Positions 23,536-35,220 of a stretch of DNA of 64,000 nucleotides are shown here, piece by piece (the first letter of the stretch is position 1; the number at the start of each line of letters is the position of its first letter). Position numbers and translations under genes: made by a program. The DNA comes from Metridium senile (lineage: Eukaryota; Cnidaria; Anthozoa; Actiniaria; Metridiidae). Below the pieces are notes generated by a model. That model worked only from the letters and a program-made list of their open reading frames with translations. It ran no database searches and had not been told where the DNA came from. Location of the stretch: positions 16,947,281 through 17,011,280 of the forward strand of contig OX459098.1 in the NCBI GenBank assembly GCA_949775045.1, in the 5' to 3' direction.

Positions 23536-23780
23536 TGTGTGTATGATTATGATCGTCGCGGAAAAATAAGTAATTTATGTAATTGCAATTATAGAAGCCC
23601 AAAAAAAAATTTGGGACTTCAACGGGATTTGAACCCATAGCTCAGTTGGTAGAGCATTGCACCGGTACTGCAAAGGTCATGGGTTCAAATCCCATTGAAG
23701 TCCCGAATTTTTTTCAGGCTTCTATAATTGCAATTACATAAATTGCTTATTTCTCTGCGACAATCATAATCATACACACA
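23536..23780. mobile_element. Palindromic MITE with a tRNA-like core in its loop
   Basis: The arms start TGTGTGTATGATTATGAT and end with the complement at 23780. They continue inward through ATAGAAGCCC into GGGACTTCAA, so about 100 bp per side can pair. Related half-elements with GATCGTCGCGGAATATTAAG occur at 4016-4080 and 29565-29645. Confidence 0.7.
23611..23704 (+). tRNA. tRNA-like sequence (Thr-GGU-like anticodon loop), atypical 5' end
   Basis: The A box TAGCTCAGTTGG (from 23638) and B box GGTTCAAATCC are good matches. The D arm GCTC...GAGC, anticodon arm TTGCA...TGCAA and T arm ATGGG...CCCAT all pair. The seven-base anticodon loop is CCGGTAC, which gives GGT but lacks the normal T33. 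The 5' acceptor strand (GGGACTTCAA) is separated from the D arm by about 15 bases that are the complement of the T arm. A long hairpin would therefore compete with the cloverleaf. It is a tRNA-derived core within a MITE and probably not a working tRNA. Confidence 0.45.
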
Positions 23781-24499
23781 GAAGGTATTTTCTAACCTGA
23801 CCTTTTAATTCAGACCCATATTTTTGGTACATTTCAAGTACATGCATGTAAGAGTGAAGGAATATACAAATAGTATATTTGTAAGTCTCACTATAGCTAG
23901 AGTACTTGAAGTGACTATCAGAAATGTCCAGTCTTCCATTTTACTACAGTATATTTTAAATGCATTTATGCATGTGCATCCATGGTCAGGATCGATGGTC
24001 CAGTTGTTCCATATAGCTATAGGAGGAATTATTAATTCCCTTCTATAGCAGATATTTTTATATTGATTTACCCAAAAGGAAAATAATGATGTTATAATAT
24101 TAGATGATTTTAGAATTATTACCTATAGGCAGCATTAAGTGGAATCAGGCGGTAATAGGCGGTAATAGGCGGTATTAGGCGGTAATAGGCGGTAATAGGC
24201 GAACATGGACCCCAGAGTAGGCCTAAGATAATAATTCCTTTTATTTAATAGAAAGTAAAGCTCAATTATATTTATAGCTGTGAAAACGACTTTTTGAGTA
24301 TGTATTCTTTATCAGTCAAAATACAGACACTTTAAAACCTTATTACAGTTTGACTTTTATTTACTTAGACACTTTATTAAATAACCTTACATAATGTCTA
24401 GATGAATATAACTAGACTAACAATTAATAAAGTAAACTTATAAACAAAGACTTCGTGTGACTTTAAGTCTCTTTTCGTCAGTTTCGAGCACATACATAC

Positions 24500-24707
24500 A
24501 CAAATAAATACTTAGAACACTAGTAGAAAACGGTATCACCGTTGGAATGTTTTTATGTTGACACCATCCGTAAAACTTCTGGATTTCTTTGAGATAGCAT
24601 TTGGCTGTGGATGTAGTACGTGGCCTCGTCAAGACTTGTAGAAACTCGGGAAAACTCGGGCGAAGGTGCTCGGCAATGTTACTCCAACAGGGGCTGCTGT
24701 AAATCGA
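24500..24707 (-). pseudogene. Exon fragment of a tyrosine recombinase-like protein (core-binding domain)
   Basis: A 208-nt open segment sits between a TTGTTTACAG acceptor (just above 24707) and a GTATGT donor (24499). It encodes RPRTTSTAKCYLKEIQKF followed by a YGWCQ segment and IPFSTSVLSIYL. This pattern is typical of the SAM-like N-terminal domain of phage-integrase-family recombinases, which are common in cnidarian repeats and DIRS/Crypton-type elements. The catalytic R...HxxR...Y domain is not visible nearby, so it is either an orphan exon or a remnant. Confidence 0.5.
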
Positions 24708-24789
24708 CTGTAAACAAAACGAACCAAACAACAATGTGGGGGTTGGCAGTAGATTGAGAGATGCAATAAGACGTAATAACACTCAAAAC

Positions 24790-26450
24790 TTTAAGTCAGC
24801 ATTAATATTTAACGGCCAGTGCCGATTTCACATGCAGGTCCGCACCAATTAAGTGGAGCCAGTACTCTACTTTAAACAATAAACCCATACAGATAGGTCG
24901 ACATTGCCAGTGCAACAAAATACCCTTAGGCAAATCATAACCCTGTTATTCAACTGTTGGGTGGGCGGGTGGGAAAGTATAGCTTACTAATGCTAATAAT
25001 AAGTGTCTGTTCCGTGAGTGTGAGTGTAGAACTGATTGTATTCACTCCTTAAGTACCTTATGCTAATTTACACGAGAAACGTGCAAATGTACAGATTACA
25101 TAACCAGTTATATAACTCTTATAGAACCTAAACAAACTGAATCACATTCCCCCACCAATTATCAAACTACTGCATACCAACGGAAAATATATTTTGTCGC
25201 GTATTATTTAACTTTTTTTTTAACATTGTCGCTTATTGTGTATTTTGGGGGATAGCATTTTCTTTCATTTCAACGATTTCTTCGTCCGCGTGACTTCTGC
25301 GAAACGACTAGTCGCCATTTTGAAAAAACAGAGCTACAACCTACCGGTTAATATAACAAAATATGACGAAAATCTCGACCAATGAGCGCGCCAGATTAAT
25401 TATATTCACTTGTAAAAAATATACTAAAAATGCATATTAACAACATATTATGAAGTACTATTTCAAGAGAACCTTTTAAAGTGTAAATTGATTTGTAGAT
25501 GATATTTCATTCAAATGTCCATTTATAATTACAAGACACCAATGCACTCAAACTTGTCAAGTTCGATCCTAAGTACTTCCAGACATGTATAACTATTAAA
25601 CAATTTCATGCCTTTAAGACCAAAGAGTTACAAAATAGCGCAAACTACATTATTTAACCATTAATCCACCAAATGTCAGCCTAATTGGACCGCCTGATCA
25701 AATTTCATACCGCACGCTGATTGGCTAATTTCTTGATCCAAGATCACCTAGTGAGATTGCGAGTTTGGGAAAAATTGAACTTCACTTAAAAATATATTAA
25801 TACAAGTTTCCTTATGGTATTCTTACATAACTAATGTTTTTCATGCTTAGTGATATTCTTATTAAAATAAATGCTGTTTTCAGGTCCTAATTTATACTCA
25901 AATTATTCTTATTTACATTTTGTTTGGCCACTTGACAACTCCAATTACTATAACTTTATCGATTTTTTTATCTTCCTTTGACAATTAAACTTTATTAATT
26001 CTTTTTCCGCTAAATATTCCTCCCAACTACCAAGTGAAAACTTTCAAGTTCCAAAAAGTGTTTTCTAGCCTATACTTTTCCATTTTTTGCCAAACCTGAA
26101 AAATAGCAGTAATTAATTCAAAAATTCGTAGAAAAACAATATATATATATTTTTTTTGAGTTCTTATTGAAACGATAATACTAATTATTTCGAAAATTAT
26201 AGGTATGCAAAGTGTGGATTCGCGAGATAAATTTTATAGCGAAAAAAAAATAACTTCAGTTATATTTTTTTGCTAGTTTTGGCATGTTTTAGGGTAAAAT
26301 ACTCAAATAACTGTAACTTTAAATTTTTTTTTTTTTTCAAGCCAAATGGGATCACCAAAGCAATAAGTTAACTAAGATGTACAATCGAGCCAAGTTTGAA
26401 GAAAATCGGTTATGTGTTGTGTAGACTCGTCTACATGGTTTCAATTTTCG
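24790..26450. other. No gene seen; AT-rich
   Basis: No exon, RNA gene or bounded repeat could be supported. The stretch forms the right part of the sequence separating the two halves of the upstream region of gene B. Confidence 0.5.
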
Positions 26451-26453
26451 TTA

Positions 26454-26602
26454 CTACTGCCATATTTAAATAATTGGCTGTATTCATTTTAAAAACCTGC
26501 TTTGATAATAGCACTTTAATGTATTCGGTTAATTAAACGGCTGATCTCCCAGTGGAGGGTTGCAGTGCAGACTATACGTTGACGACGCTACAGTGCAGAG
26601 TG
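26454..26602 (+). promoter_or_regulatory. Proximal upstream region / 5' UTR of gene B
   Basis: It closely matches 47464-47617 (gene C) and the inverted 8924-9065 (gene A) up to the start codon. Conservation is at nucleotide level, without a shared reading frame. A promoter or 5' UTR role is inferred. Confidence 0.5.
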
Positions 26603-29600
26603 ATGTCTCCCTTCATAGCTTTACTGTTGTACCAACTTTGTTTCTACAAACGTTTGGGTAAGTAGGGCATTGATATATGGATTATTTCTTGATGTTACTG
26701 TAATTATAATGAGCTGCAAAGATAAATTTCTAATTTCTAATTTCTAATCGGGAACTATTCCGTGACTTTTTAGAGTGGAAAGGAAAGGATCAGGGAGGAG
26801 GGAAAAATACGCCGTTCAAAGAGTTCAAAAAAGATTGGAAGATTGGGAGAAATCTCAGGGAAAAATATGGAGATGGGAGATATGTAAAATAGCTTTTAGG
26901 GATATGGAAGAACGCGCTATGAAAACTAAGGAGAAGGGATGTTTAAATGTGTGTTTCCTTTTTTTAGTCAGTTTATTCAAAGGATTGTCGAAAGCATAGA
27001 ATACAAAAACGCTCTGTAAAAGAATTACATGATTCATAAAATTATTTTTGCGTTTCCATTTAAAGTTAATTATTACGCACTCAAAAATATAGCAATACTG
27101 ACGTTCTCAAAATATAGTCTAATCAAGGCATAATACAAACTAAATAAAAAAGTAAAATTAAAACTTTCTTCCTTAGAGATCGAAATATTTTAGTTTATCA
27201 TATGGATAATAGTGTTTTACCGATCGAAAACTAAAATACTCGTATTTTCCATATTCTCACTAGTGAAGATATGAAAAAGTTATTTACCAAATCTCCCCTA
27301 TGTACTCGCGCGTCCGAATTTTTTTTTTCTTTTTGTCCATATAATAAAAAGAACGTTACACGTTGGCTTGAAGATATGAATTTTATTTTGTGTTAAAAAC
27401 ATCGTTTTAATATTGTTTTCACCACTCGGAAATAAAATTTATATCTTCGCGCCACCGTGTAATATCCTCTATACAATTGCCATCTTAATTTTGAGAATCT
27501 GTCTCTTGCTTTTGGTAACAACATCACGGTTTTTAGTTGTCATCGATACACCTCGACATTTATTAGCTGTTATTCATTAATGTCTTCTTCCATACAGAAT
27601 AAATACAGAATATTAATATTATAATTATCCTATTTACTAAAACACTGCCTACTGTTAAAGTAATTCCCTCTATGGCCTCCAACATAATAGAAAGCCGGGA
27701 TATTTGATGTCTTAATGGTTAAGCTTGCTCGAAAGATCTCATACTGATCTAGATCTCGTCAAAATCTACCAACATTTGTGATATGTTATTCTATTGTTTT
27801 GTTTGTCTCCTTTTCATTCAAAGATCAACTACATATGAATATAAATTGCAGGCTATTCTATAGTTGCTCCGGTTATTGAGTAAAATGGTAATACATTATA
27901 AATAGTTCCATATATTGCTAAAGAATGTCGACTGGTGGCAAAAAATATAACCCGCATAGATTTTTATTCAAAGAATATTTCAAATCGATACTCGCAACGT
28001 TTTCATCACGACCTCCACAGAGCTTCCTCTGCTTGCTTTAGATGTATATTTGTTAAAAAATTCATCGAGAAAAGTTTTGCACTGAGTTTAATTTTCACCC
28101 TGAAAAGACCTTTCGTACTGCGAATTTCAGCCTCAAAAGTTAGCTTTACTAAACCCAAGACCAATTTAACACTTCAAGAATGCTGTAATAAGGTATTTGG
28201 TACACGAAAATTCTTTTGAAGTGGTCTTTTTTTGCTTTTATGAAACTTACTACTTTCATACTGAATTCCTTTGAAAAAAGTTTTTTGACTCAAATTAATT
28301 TTGTATATAAGTTTATCGTCAAATAAAATATGCATATTCAAATGAGTGTGAATTGTTTTTCTCCTTTAGATCGTTTTAAGACTGTTTGATAGTTAGAAAA
28401 ATATAAAATGAAAGTCCTTTTTTGCAGATGTAATATAACTGTTGTAACGGAAACTGACTTTGTTATTTTCGAAAAAGAAAAATAGTAAGCTGAAAAGAAA
28501 TTAATTTACCCTGCCTTGGTTATGTATTTTTCTTGGCCTTGGCCTTGGCCCTAGTGAGTATGAAGACGAAAGTTGTTCATTTCAATAACTGAAAAATTTG
28601 TCACATTTCGGTATAAAAGCTAAAGCTATCGATTTCAGTTTTAAATATGGACATTCTATGACTGCGTTATCCAGGTTTGATTCCTTAGCTTACATTTTTT
28701 TTTAACAAAAACTCTTAGTATAAGTGTTGAGTTTTTACTTTAAGTTTAATATCCATGCATGTACAAATTAATTTTGCAAATCGATCGATCATGCCGGCTG
28801 AATTAAATTGTGAAAAATAAAATTATTATCAACCCTAAATCTTCCAAAAATCCTTTGTATAATTTTTCCTGAAGTTACTTATTTTTCATTTTTACATTTC
28901 TGTATTATCCATGGTTTCCCGAATATTGTAAATTTCATTCAAGCAATAATAAAGCGTTAGCCAATCAAAATCAAGTATTCACTTAGCCAATCAGAATCAA
29001 TATTCGACCAGCCGATGCCAGGGTCTTTTCTCCTCACGGAAAAAGGCCCTGGGAACGAGGTTGGATGATTTTATGAATGAAAATAAATCCTCCAGGCGTT
29101 CCACGGCGCGCGTAATTACTCCATAATAGTCTGCGTTGGATGTGGAATTTTCTTCTTAAGACCGTCTTTACGAAGACAATTTTGCATGCCATGCACGCTA
29201 CTATATGCATGATCATAATCATAACACTTTGATTCCCCTTCTTGCAGCTGACGGCTGTAGCAAGACCATAGAGTTGACAAACAAAATGCACGGTAAAGCG
29301 CTGGTGAACCATGGCTTTCAAACCTTGACTGATATGAACAATGATAGATGTAAAATTAGTTGTTTCATGGACGATCGTTGTATCTCGTACAACTTTTACC
29401 AACAACCGGGGATCTGTAATCTAAGTAACTCCGACCACATCATGCACCCTGGTCACATGGTGGACACACCCAATGCTCTCTACTACAGAGTAAAGGTAAT
29501 GTCAGAGATATGATGATGAAAATGAACATGAAAATCAATGATAGCCTTTTATAGCAACAATTATTATGTATGATTGTGATCGTCGCGGAATATTAAGCAA

Positions 29601-31309
29601 TATTTAAGTTATTCCAACTAAAGGAGCCCGAAACCTTTTTTTAACAATGATTATGATGAGAATGATAACAATAATTATCTTGCTAGTCTGACCTGGACAT
29701 GCTTCGTTCTGGCAAAAAGACTTGACTTTCGATTCAAAGACTTTTTAAAATTTGCAGATCGTACTAAAATACTTATATATTTCATATTTTCTTTTGATTC
29801 AGAACAACTGTAATTGTACAAGCAACAGTGTGTCGTGTATCATCAACTATGATGACAATACACATCGATGCATGTGTAAACCTGGCTATTTTGGAGAAAA
29901 CTGTGACCGTAAGTCTACATGCACCCTCAACGAGAAACTTTGTCATGCGTGAAATGCCTATTCTCTAGTTACCTCCACCATAACCATAATGGCTTCGTGT
30001 TTTTTTTCAAATATAATAACTATCCCCATAAACTAATGGATTATGGATCAGTTCAGAATCCAAAGGCACATTTGGCACGCCTTTCTTGTTGTCTAATGAG
30101 ATAATATGGTCATTTTTAGATAACACATTGACAAATGTGGCGATGTGCCATGAAATCCCTGCGTTGTAATAAAATATACATACTAAGTTACCTATAGTCC
30201 CATGTGCATCTAGTATGTAGGCTTTTCATTTTACTAATGACAAAGTTTCTTGGAAAGGATATATATATATATATAAGTAAGGCAGCCACTATCATTTTCT
30301 ATGTCTACCTGTTTCAAAACTGAGGTTGAATTTTGAATTCTGAATAGTGCATTCCAAGACCAAATGCATTGATGGTCTCGTAAAAATTAAAATATTATGT
30401 AATTCCGGATACTAAATATATCGATTTGCTTCCGGTAAAGTACTCCACAATTCTAGTAATGATAAAACACTATAGCAGGGAATGAGATTTACTCCGTTCA
30501 TCCACATCGCCAACACCATTATCTTCAAGTAGTAGCATTTAAGCTAAAAGTACTGGGATCCTAAAGAGGATTTCCTAAAAAACTAAACATAATCTTAAAC
30601 TGCCTCAATGTACTGGTTACACGAAAAAAACGAACATCACCACCCTTCTCAATCATTATTGTCAATATAGCACTATCAACATTATTACGATTATTATCAT
30701 CACCATATTTTTTGCTATTACCACCATTGTCATTTTGGTTGTCATTTATCATCATATTATCACTACGTACCAGAATTCAAATCCATCATATTACCACTAT
30801 TATGTTGTCAATGCCCTATTTGATGCAATCTTTCACTAATCAAATCCTATATTTCTATAGTTTCTTGGCTTAATGTCACTTCTAAGCCAATACGTATCGG
30901 TGTTAAGGACGACAGCTATGCATCCTTTACTATTCCGACCAATTGTACCATCTTAAGATTCAAGCTTGTGTACGACAGCGGTCCAGGTGTTACCTACAAT
31001 AAAAATCATCAACTTCAACACTGGGGAACCGGTGGCTGGCTAGAGATTCACATCACGGATGACAATAATACACAAATCACTCCACCAGAAGCTTTAATTA
31101 CTCACAGCAAAAACAATCGTTTGGCATACAAGATTGCAGGAGTTACAACTAATGACCCGGAACTTCCTTTCCCTAAGATGTCACCACCATTATCAGTGAC
31201 GGCAGGACAGGAATACAGAGCATGGTTTGGACAAGACTTAACCGATATGTATGAAAGTAATAACGAGGGCCACGTGTACGTGTATGTGATGATAGAGATA
31301 CTCGGCTAG
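26603..31309 (+). CDS. Gene B: secreted PAN-EGF protein with an unidentified C-terminal domain (285 aa)
   Basis: The four exons are 26603-26657, 29248-29495, 29803-29908 and 30861-31309. All have GT-AG sites and the phases agree (1, 0, 1). Residues 1-18 are a signal peptide (MSPFIALLLYQL...). Residues 19-101 are a PAN/apple-like domain with five cysteines and the segment CFMDDRCISYNFYQQ. Residues 102-136 are a compact EGF domain with six cysteines and the usual CxCKPGYFGENC ending. Residues 137-285 form a beta-rich-looking domain without a transmembrane helix; it contains WGTGGWLEI and SVTAGQEYRAWFGQDL and I could not name it. A secreted adhesion or matrix role is inferred from the family. 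A degenerate second copy of the last exon follows at 31535-31764. Confidence 0.85.
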
Positions 31310-31375
31310 AACAACAGCAGTAAATATACAGACAGACTAACTAATTACTTACTAACTATCTTAATAACAACCAAC

Positions 31376-31506
31376 CAACCAACCAACCAACCAACCAACC
31401 AACCAACCAACCAACCAACCAACCAACCAACCAACCAACCAACCAACCAACCAACCAACCAACCAACCAACTAACCAACCAACCAACCAACCAGCCAGCC
31501 AGCCAG
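31376..31506. repeat. (CAAC)n microsatellite
   Basis: About 30 units of CAAC/CCAA, with AGCC variants at the right end, lie between the last exon of gene B and its degenerate duplicate. Confidence 0.95.
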
Positions 31507-31534
31507 CTAAATAACTAACTCCCTCCAAGAGAAT

Positions 31535-31764
31535 TAATTACTTACAGTGCAAGCAGTCATTTGGCATACAAGAATGCCGCAGGAGTGACAACTAGTAAAC
31601 CTTCCTTTCCATGGTCGAGATGTCACCACTATTATAAGTGACGGCAGGACAGAAATACAGAGCATGGTTTGGACAAGACTTTAAAAGCAATAATTACGAA
31701 TATGATAATAAGGGCTATGTTTGTGTCAATGTAACTATTCTTGGTTTTAATAGCAAATGGCAAT
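31535..31764 (+). pseudogene. Degenerate duplicate of the gene B terminal exon
   Basis: Stretches such as CATTTGGCATACAAGA and GACGGCAGGACAGAAATACA match 31110-31290, but indels break the frame. The 3' part (AGAGCATGGTTTGGACAAGA onward) is the best preserved. It is a tandem duplicate of the unidentified C-terminal domain. Confidence 0.75.
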
Positions 31765-32450
31765 AAGCACATAAAAACAAAGAGAGAATCGAATGTTAAT
31801 AACCCCTTGGGGAATTATTCAAGTGGTATGGGTGATCGGCGGATGATTTAGAATATGAACCCTAATAGGAATACTCATAAGCTTATTTTAGCAACAAAGC
31901 CAAGTAAAAATAACTATTACAGGTTATGAGCTAGTCATGTTACGTAATTGGCTTTTCAGCAAGAATCCTAAAAGGTACGAAAGGGATATACTTTATACCC
32001 TAAAGGGAGCGCCGTTCCCCTACCACTTGGACAGAGAATATTATTCGGTTAAACCCTAGGGGTAATACCGATCATTATCGCTGTCACAGTAGCTGTCACA
32101 GACACTATATTTAATTACAGTTCGTTGCATCATACAAAATTTATACAACTGCAGGATGGTAGCAGGGGGAAACTTAATTCTATTCTAAGGCTGCCATCAA
32201 TATAACCGTTCATATTAGTATGACAGGCCGACTGTCACTATCATCATATCTATGCATGGAGTTAATCCTGGGTTTAAATAGTGCTATCCCTATAACTATA
32301 ATTATTCATAGTATGACAGGCTGTCACTCTAATACCTAAATAATATAATAATAATAATAATATATTTGTACTTTTATGGCACCTATTCCATATAGATACG
32401 CTCACATGCACATATCTATATACCTATGGAGTTGATCAGGATCAACCAGT
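31765..32450. repeat. No gene; dispersed repeat also found at 63540-63880
   Basis: The left half shows nothing recognisable. From about 32160 the sequence, with TATGACAGGCTGTCACT and TATTCCATATAGAT motifs, matches 63560-63880. Sequence from 34002 onward continues the same match, so the two parts are one repeat split by an insertion (32451-34001). Confidence 0.6.
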
Positions 32451-33694
32451 GTTATAACATAGATAAGTTAGAACGCGCGCTCTGATTGGCTTATTTTCTA
32501 TTGACAAGAAATGGATATCCCATAGAGATATCGCATAGAAATTTAATGTGAGGCTTTCAAGTTCGCTATTGTAAATTTTTACTTTTTTTGCGACAAAAAC
32601 AAATTGAAATGGCCGCATTGGACGACAGCGACGACTTTCCAGTTTTGCTTTCGACATATTTGAAGAAAAGGTTGAGCCTGCAGTGGAGAAAAAAGCGAAA
32701 AACTTCGAGAAAGGTCGACCAAAAGCTACAAAAATTTGTAAATAGGTGGCGAGCATTGGTCGTTTTTGCATACATTTTAATAAGCAAAAGTTGAGAAATC
32801 AAATCAGATTGCAAAAACTCCAGAGAGAATACACAAAAGGGTTTTATTTTAATTCTCTAAAGAATATAAAGCTCGTTCACATACCTCGATAATAGTTGAA
32901 AACAATAGTTTTAGTTTTTATCTTTCCTTGTAAACAACACGGCGGTGAGTTGAGCTATCTTTTGCTGAGAGATATCGTTGCTTTTCTGTTATAAATTACT
33001 TTTAAAAAGCTGTAAAATTCACGATAAGTTTTTCTACAAAGTTAACAACGTTTTTGAAGTCAGGAAGTGTTCTTGTCTTTCTTTGTCTGCATACAAAAGG
33101 TTCAAAAATCTTGAAAAAGGCCGTTTTTTCTCGATTCAAAGCTCTGACAGCGATCATCATGCTTTCATCTTCTTCATTAGTACGACACAGATAGATTAAT
33201 TCCTTCAACAGTTGACGGTGATTTCGTTTAAAGTTCTTATTATTGTTTATCGAAAATTAAGAGCTTTCAAAGGCTCTTTTGTTCGATGCAAACGTCCACA
33301 AGACGAATTTCAACTCGTTTCAACATCCATTGTCGCTCACTTTAGTTTGTGTCAGATAAAATCCTTTGTAAAACTTGTTTTTTGTTTCTTGACTTTCTAT
33401 GATGTAGAGGTATAAACAAAATCCTTTGTCTTTAAACGATCTTTGATTTGGAATGATGAAGAAAGCTGCCATAATTTCAATATTTTGGCATTAAAATCAC
33501 TGTAGGTTTGTCGAAGCAGCCGTGACAGGCATGCTGAATGAAAACCGGTTTCTGACAACCCGCTCTTTTTCAGTAAAACTACTGGGAAGCCATTTGAAAG
33601 CAACGTACGCGCGTCGTTAATTAAATTGAAAATATATTACCTTTTTATCGAAAATAATTGTGGTCATATAATAAAATTCTTGTTAACTGAGCTT

Positions 33695-33798
33695 GGTCGG
33701 TCTGTACAGGAGAATCTTGACCTTGGTCGGGTCCTCATTGCGTTGACTTCGGTCTGTTCTTTCCGACTTCACCCAAGATTCTCCTGTACAGACCTCCC
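33695..33798. repeat. About 100-bp palindrome
   Basis: TCTGTACAGGAGAATCTTG and its complement at 33774-33793 are separated by about 55 bp. Confidence 0.7.
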
Positions 33799-33854
33799 GC
33801 CTGGTTAATAAGATCGTATTATTTTACTGAAAAAAGGGCCTATGTTATAAAAGA

Positions 33855-33996
33855 AATGGTCGATAATTAGCGTGCGTATATCCAGTTCTGAAAGCACTCT
33901 GGTAGCTAGAGTCGCACTCGGCTAAAGCCTCGTGCGACTCTTACGCTACCATCGTGCTTCCAGAACTGGATATACGCACGCTAATTATCGACCATT
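33855..33996. repeat. 142-bp near-perfect palindrome
   Basis: The arms start AATGGTCGATAATTAGCGTG and end with the complement. The centre is near 33925, within CTCGGCTAAAGCCTCG. It closes the right end of the 32451-34001 insertion. Confidence 0.8.
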
Positions 33997-34667
33997 CCTT
34001 TAATAACTATAGCAGTTCTTTTTATTGATTTATCGTATTTTACAAAAACTGTTAACACAATAGTTGTACTTTAATTTTTAACCCTTTATAAACAGTCTAA
34101 AGAATAGCACATTTATCTTGAAATAAAGCTAGACTTGTAAAAACGTTTACAATAATAATATAATAATAGTTGTTGTTCCTCAACCTTTTAATTTTTGATA
34201 ACTTCTCTTAAGCGTTCGGCCTTCGCGGCCATCTTCAGAGGAATGAAAGATCGTTACAAGTCGTAATCAATAGAAGGGAAAAAATCATATTAAAAGAGCG
34301 TGTGCATACAAGGCGAGGAAAAAATTACAATGTGCGCGCGCGAATAGTAAAATTCAAGTCAATTGCCAATTATGTCGACCTACCTGGGAATTATATCAAC
34401 ATAGTTACTATTCACCACCCTACCCCATTGTTCTCTCTCTGCACTAAATCACTGATTGCTGAGTACCCGCGTCTGAAAGCAAAGATATTTAGTTATGTTG
34501 CAGTTCGCACTCTGCAATATCAAACATATTGCAGTTCGCACTCTGCAATATCAAACATATTGCAGTGTGTTTTGTTAAGTGTGTATAACTAATAATTTCC
34601 ATTCTAGTAAGCATCATCAGACTTATAATTCATTAAATAATTTACTAGATAGCGATTTTTGGTGAAA

Positions 34668-34757
34668 AAAGACTTTGAGTACCAATGCCAGGATTCGAAC
34701 CGAGACCTTCTGCATTGCTGGATCCGCGCTTTAAGCCATTATGCTACCCAGGCAACC
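34668..34757 (-). tRNA. tRNA-like Pol III unit, third copy
   Basis: On the minus strand it has the same A box-like and GGTTCGAATCC B box motifs, followed by a T-run, as 1093-1184 and 2513-2604. It is repeat-borne. Confidence 0.45.
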
Positions 34758-35220
34758 GATGGAAAACTTGCAACAAAAACACGTTTAATGTCATCAAGTT
34801 CATTAGCATTCCTCTAAATAGAATTGATGAAATTATAACTAATTAGAGTTTGGTAAGCCTATTGTTATTATATTCAAAGAGACAAGAAACCGCTGATTAT
34901 TATGCAACAAAGAGAACAATAATGGGAAAGGCTATTGAATGATTATTACATTTTCATTGGCTGATAATATTATAACTAATTAAGCGGCGTTGACACGAGC
35001 AATTTTTCCTTGACAAGTATCCTTGACAATTTTCATTGCTCGTGTAGACGATCAGCAAGATTTCCTTGACAATTTTATATTGACAAGGTTTCCTTGCTCG
35101 TGTAGATGATGAACAAGTTTTCCTTGACAAGTTTAAGTTGTGCCCACAATGCCTTGCATTCAGCAGAGTACTAACATAATATTGGTTCCAGTCCCTTGTC
35201 GAGTAAAAAACAAAATGATT

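Larger units (their letters stand above)
21037..24224. mobile_element. 3.2-kb DNA element with TIRs, 7-8 bp target duplication and GGCGGTA subterminal repeats
   Basis: The ends are AGGCCTACTCTGGGGTCC and its complement. They are flanked by AAGATAA on both sides (21030-21036 and 24225-24231), or TAAGATAA if one terminal base is assigned to the target. Arrays of GGCGGTATT/GGCGGTAAT occur just inside both ends (21060-21300 and 24140-24200), as transposase-binding iterons often do. A 7-8 bp duplication suggests a hAT-like mechanism, but no transposase was found. Several smaller palindromic elements are nested inside. Confidence 0.75.
32451..34001. mobile_element. 1.55-kb insertion defined by a paralogous empty site
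   Basis: The uninterrupted copy at 63870-63990 reads directly across the point where this segment sits. The junctions show an imperfect duplication of about 8 bp (GTTATAAC / TTAATAAC). The interior has a short frame at 32609-32794 beginning MAALDDSDDFPVLLS, with a basic middle, which may be a fragment of an element protein. Two palindromes lie near its right end. No transposase is evident. Confidence 0.6.

Noticed and set aside
23611..23704. A functional tRNA-Thr gene
   Set aside because: The acceptor strand is displaced by an inverted copy of the T arm, T33 is absent, and the whole unit is part of a palindromic repeat.
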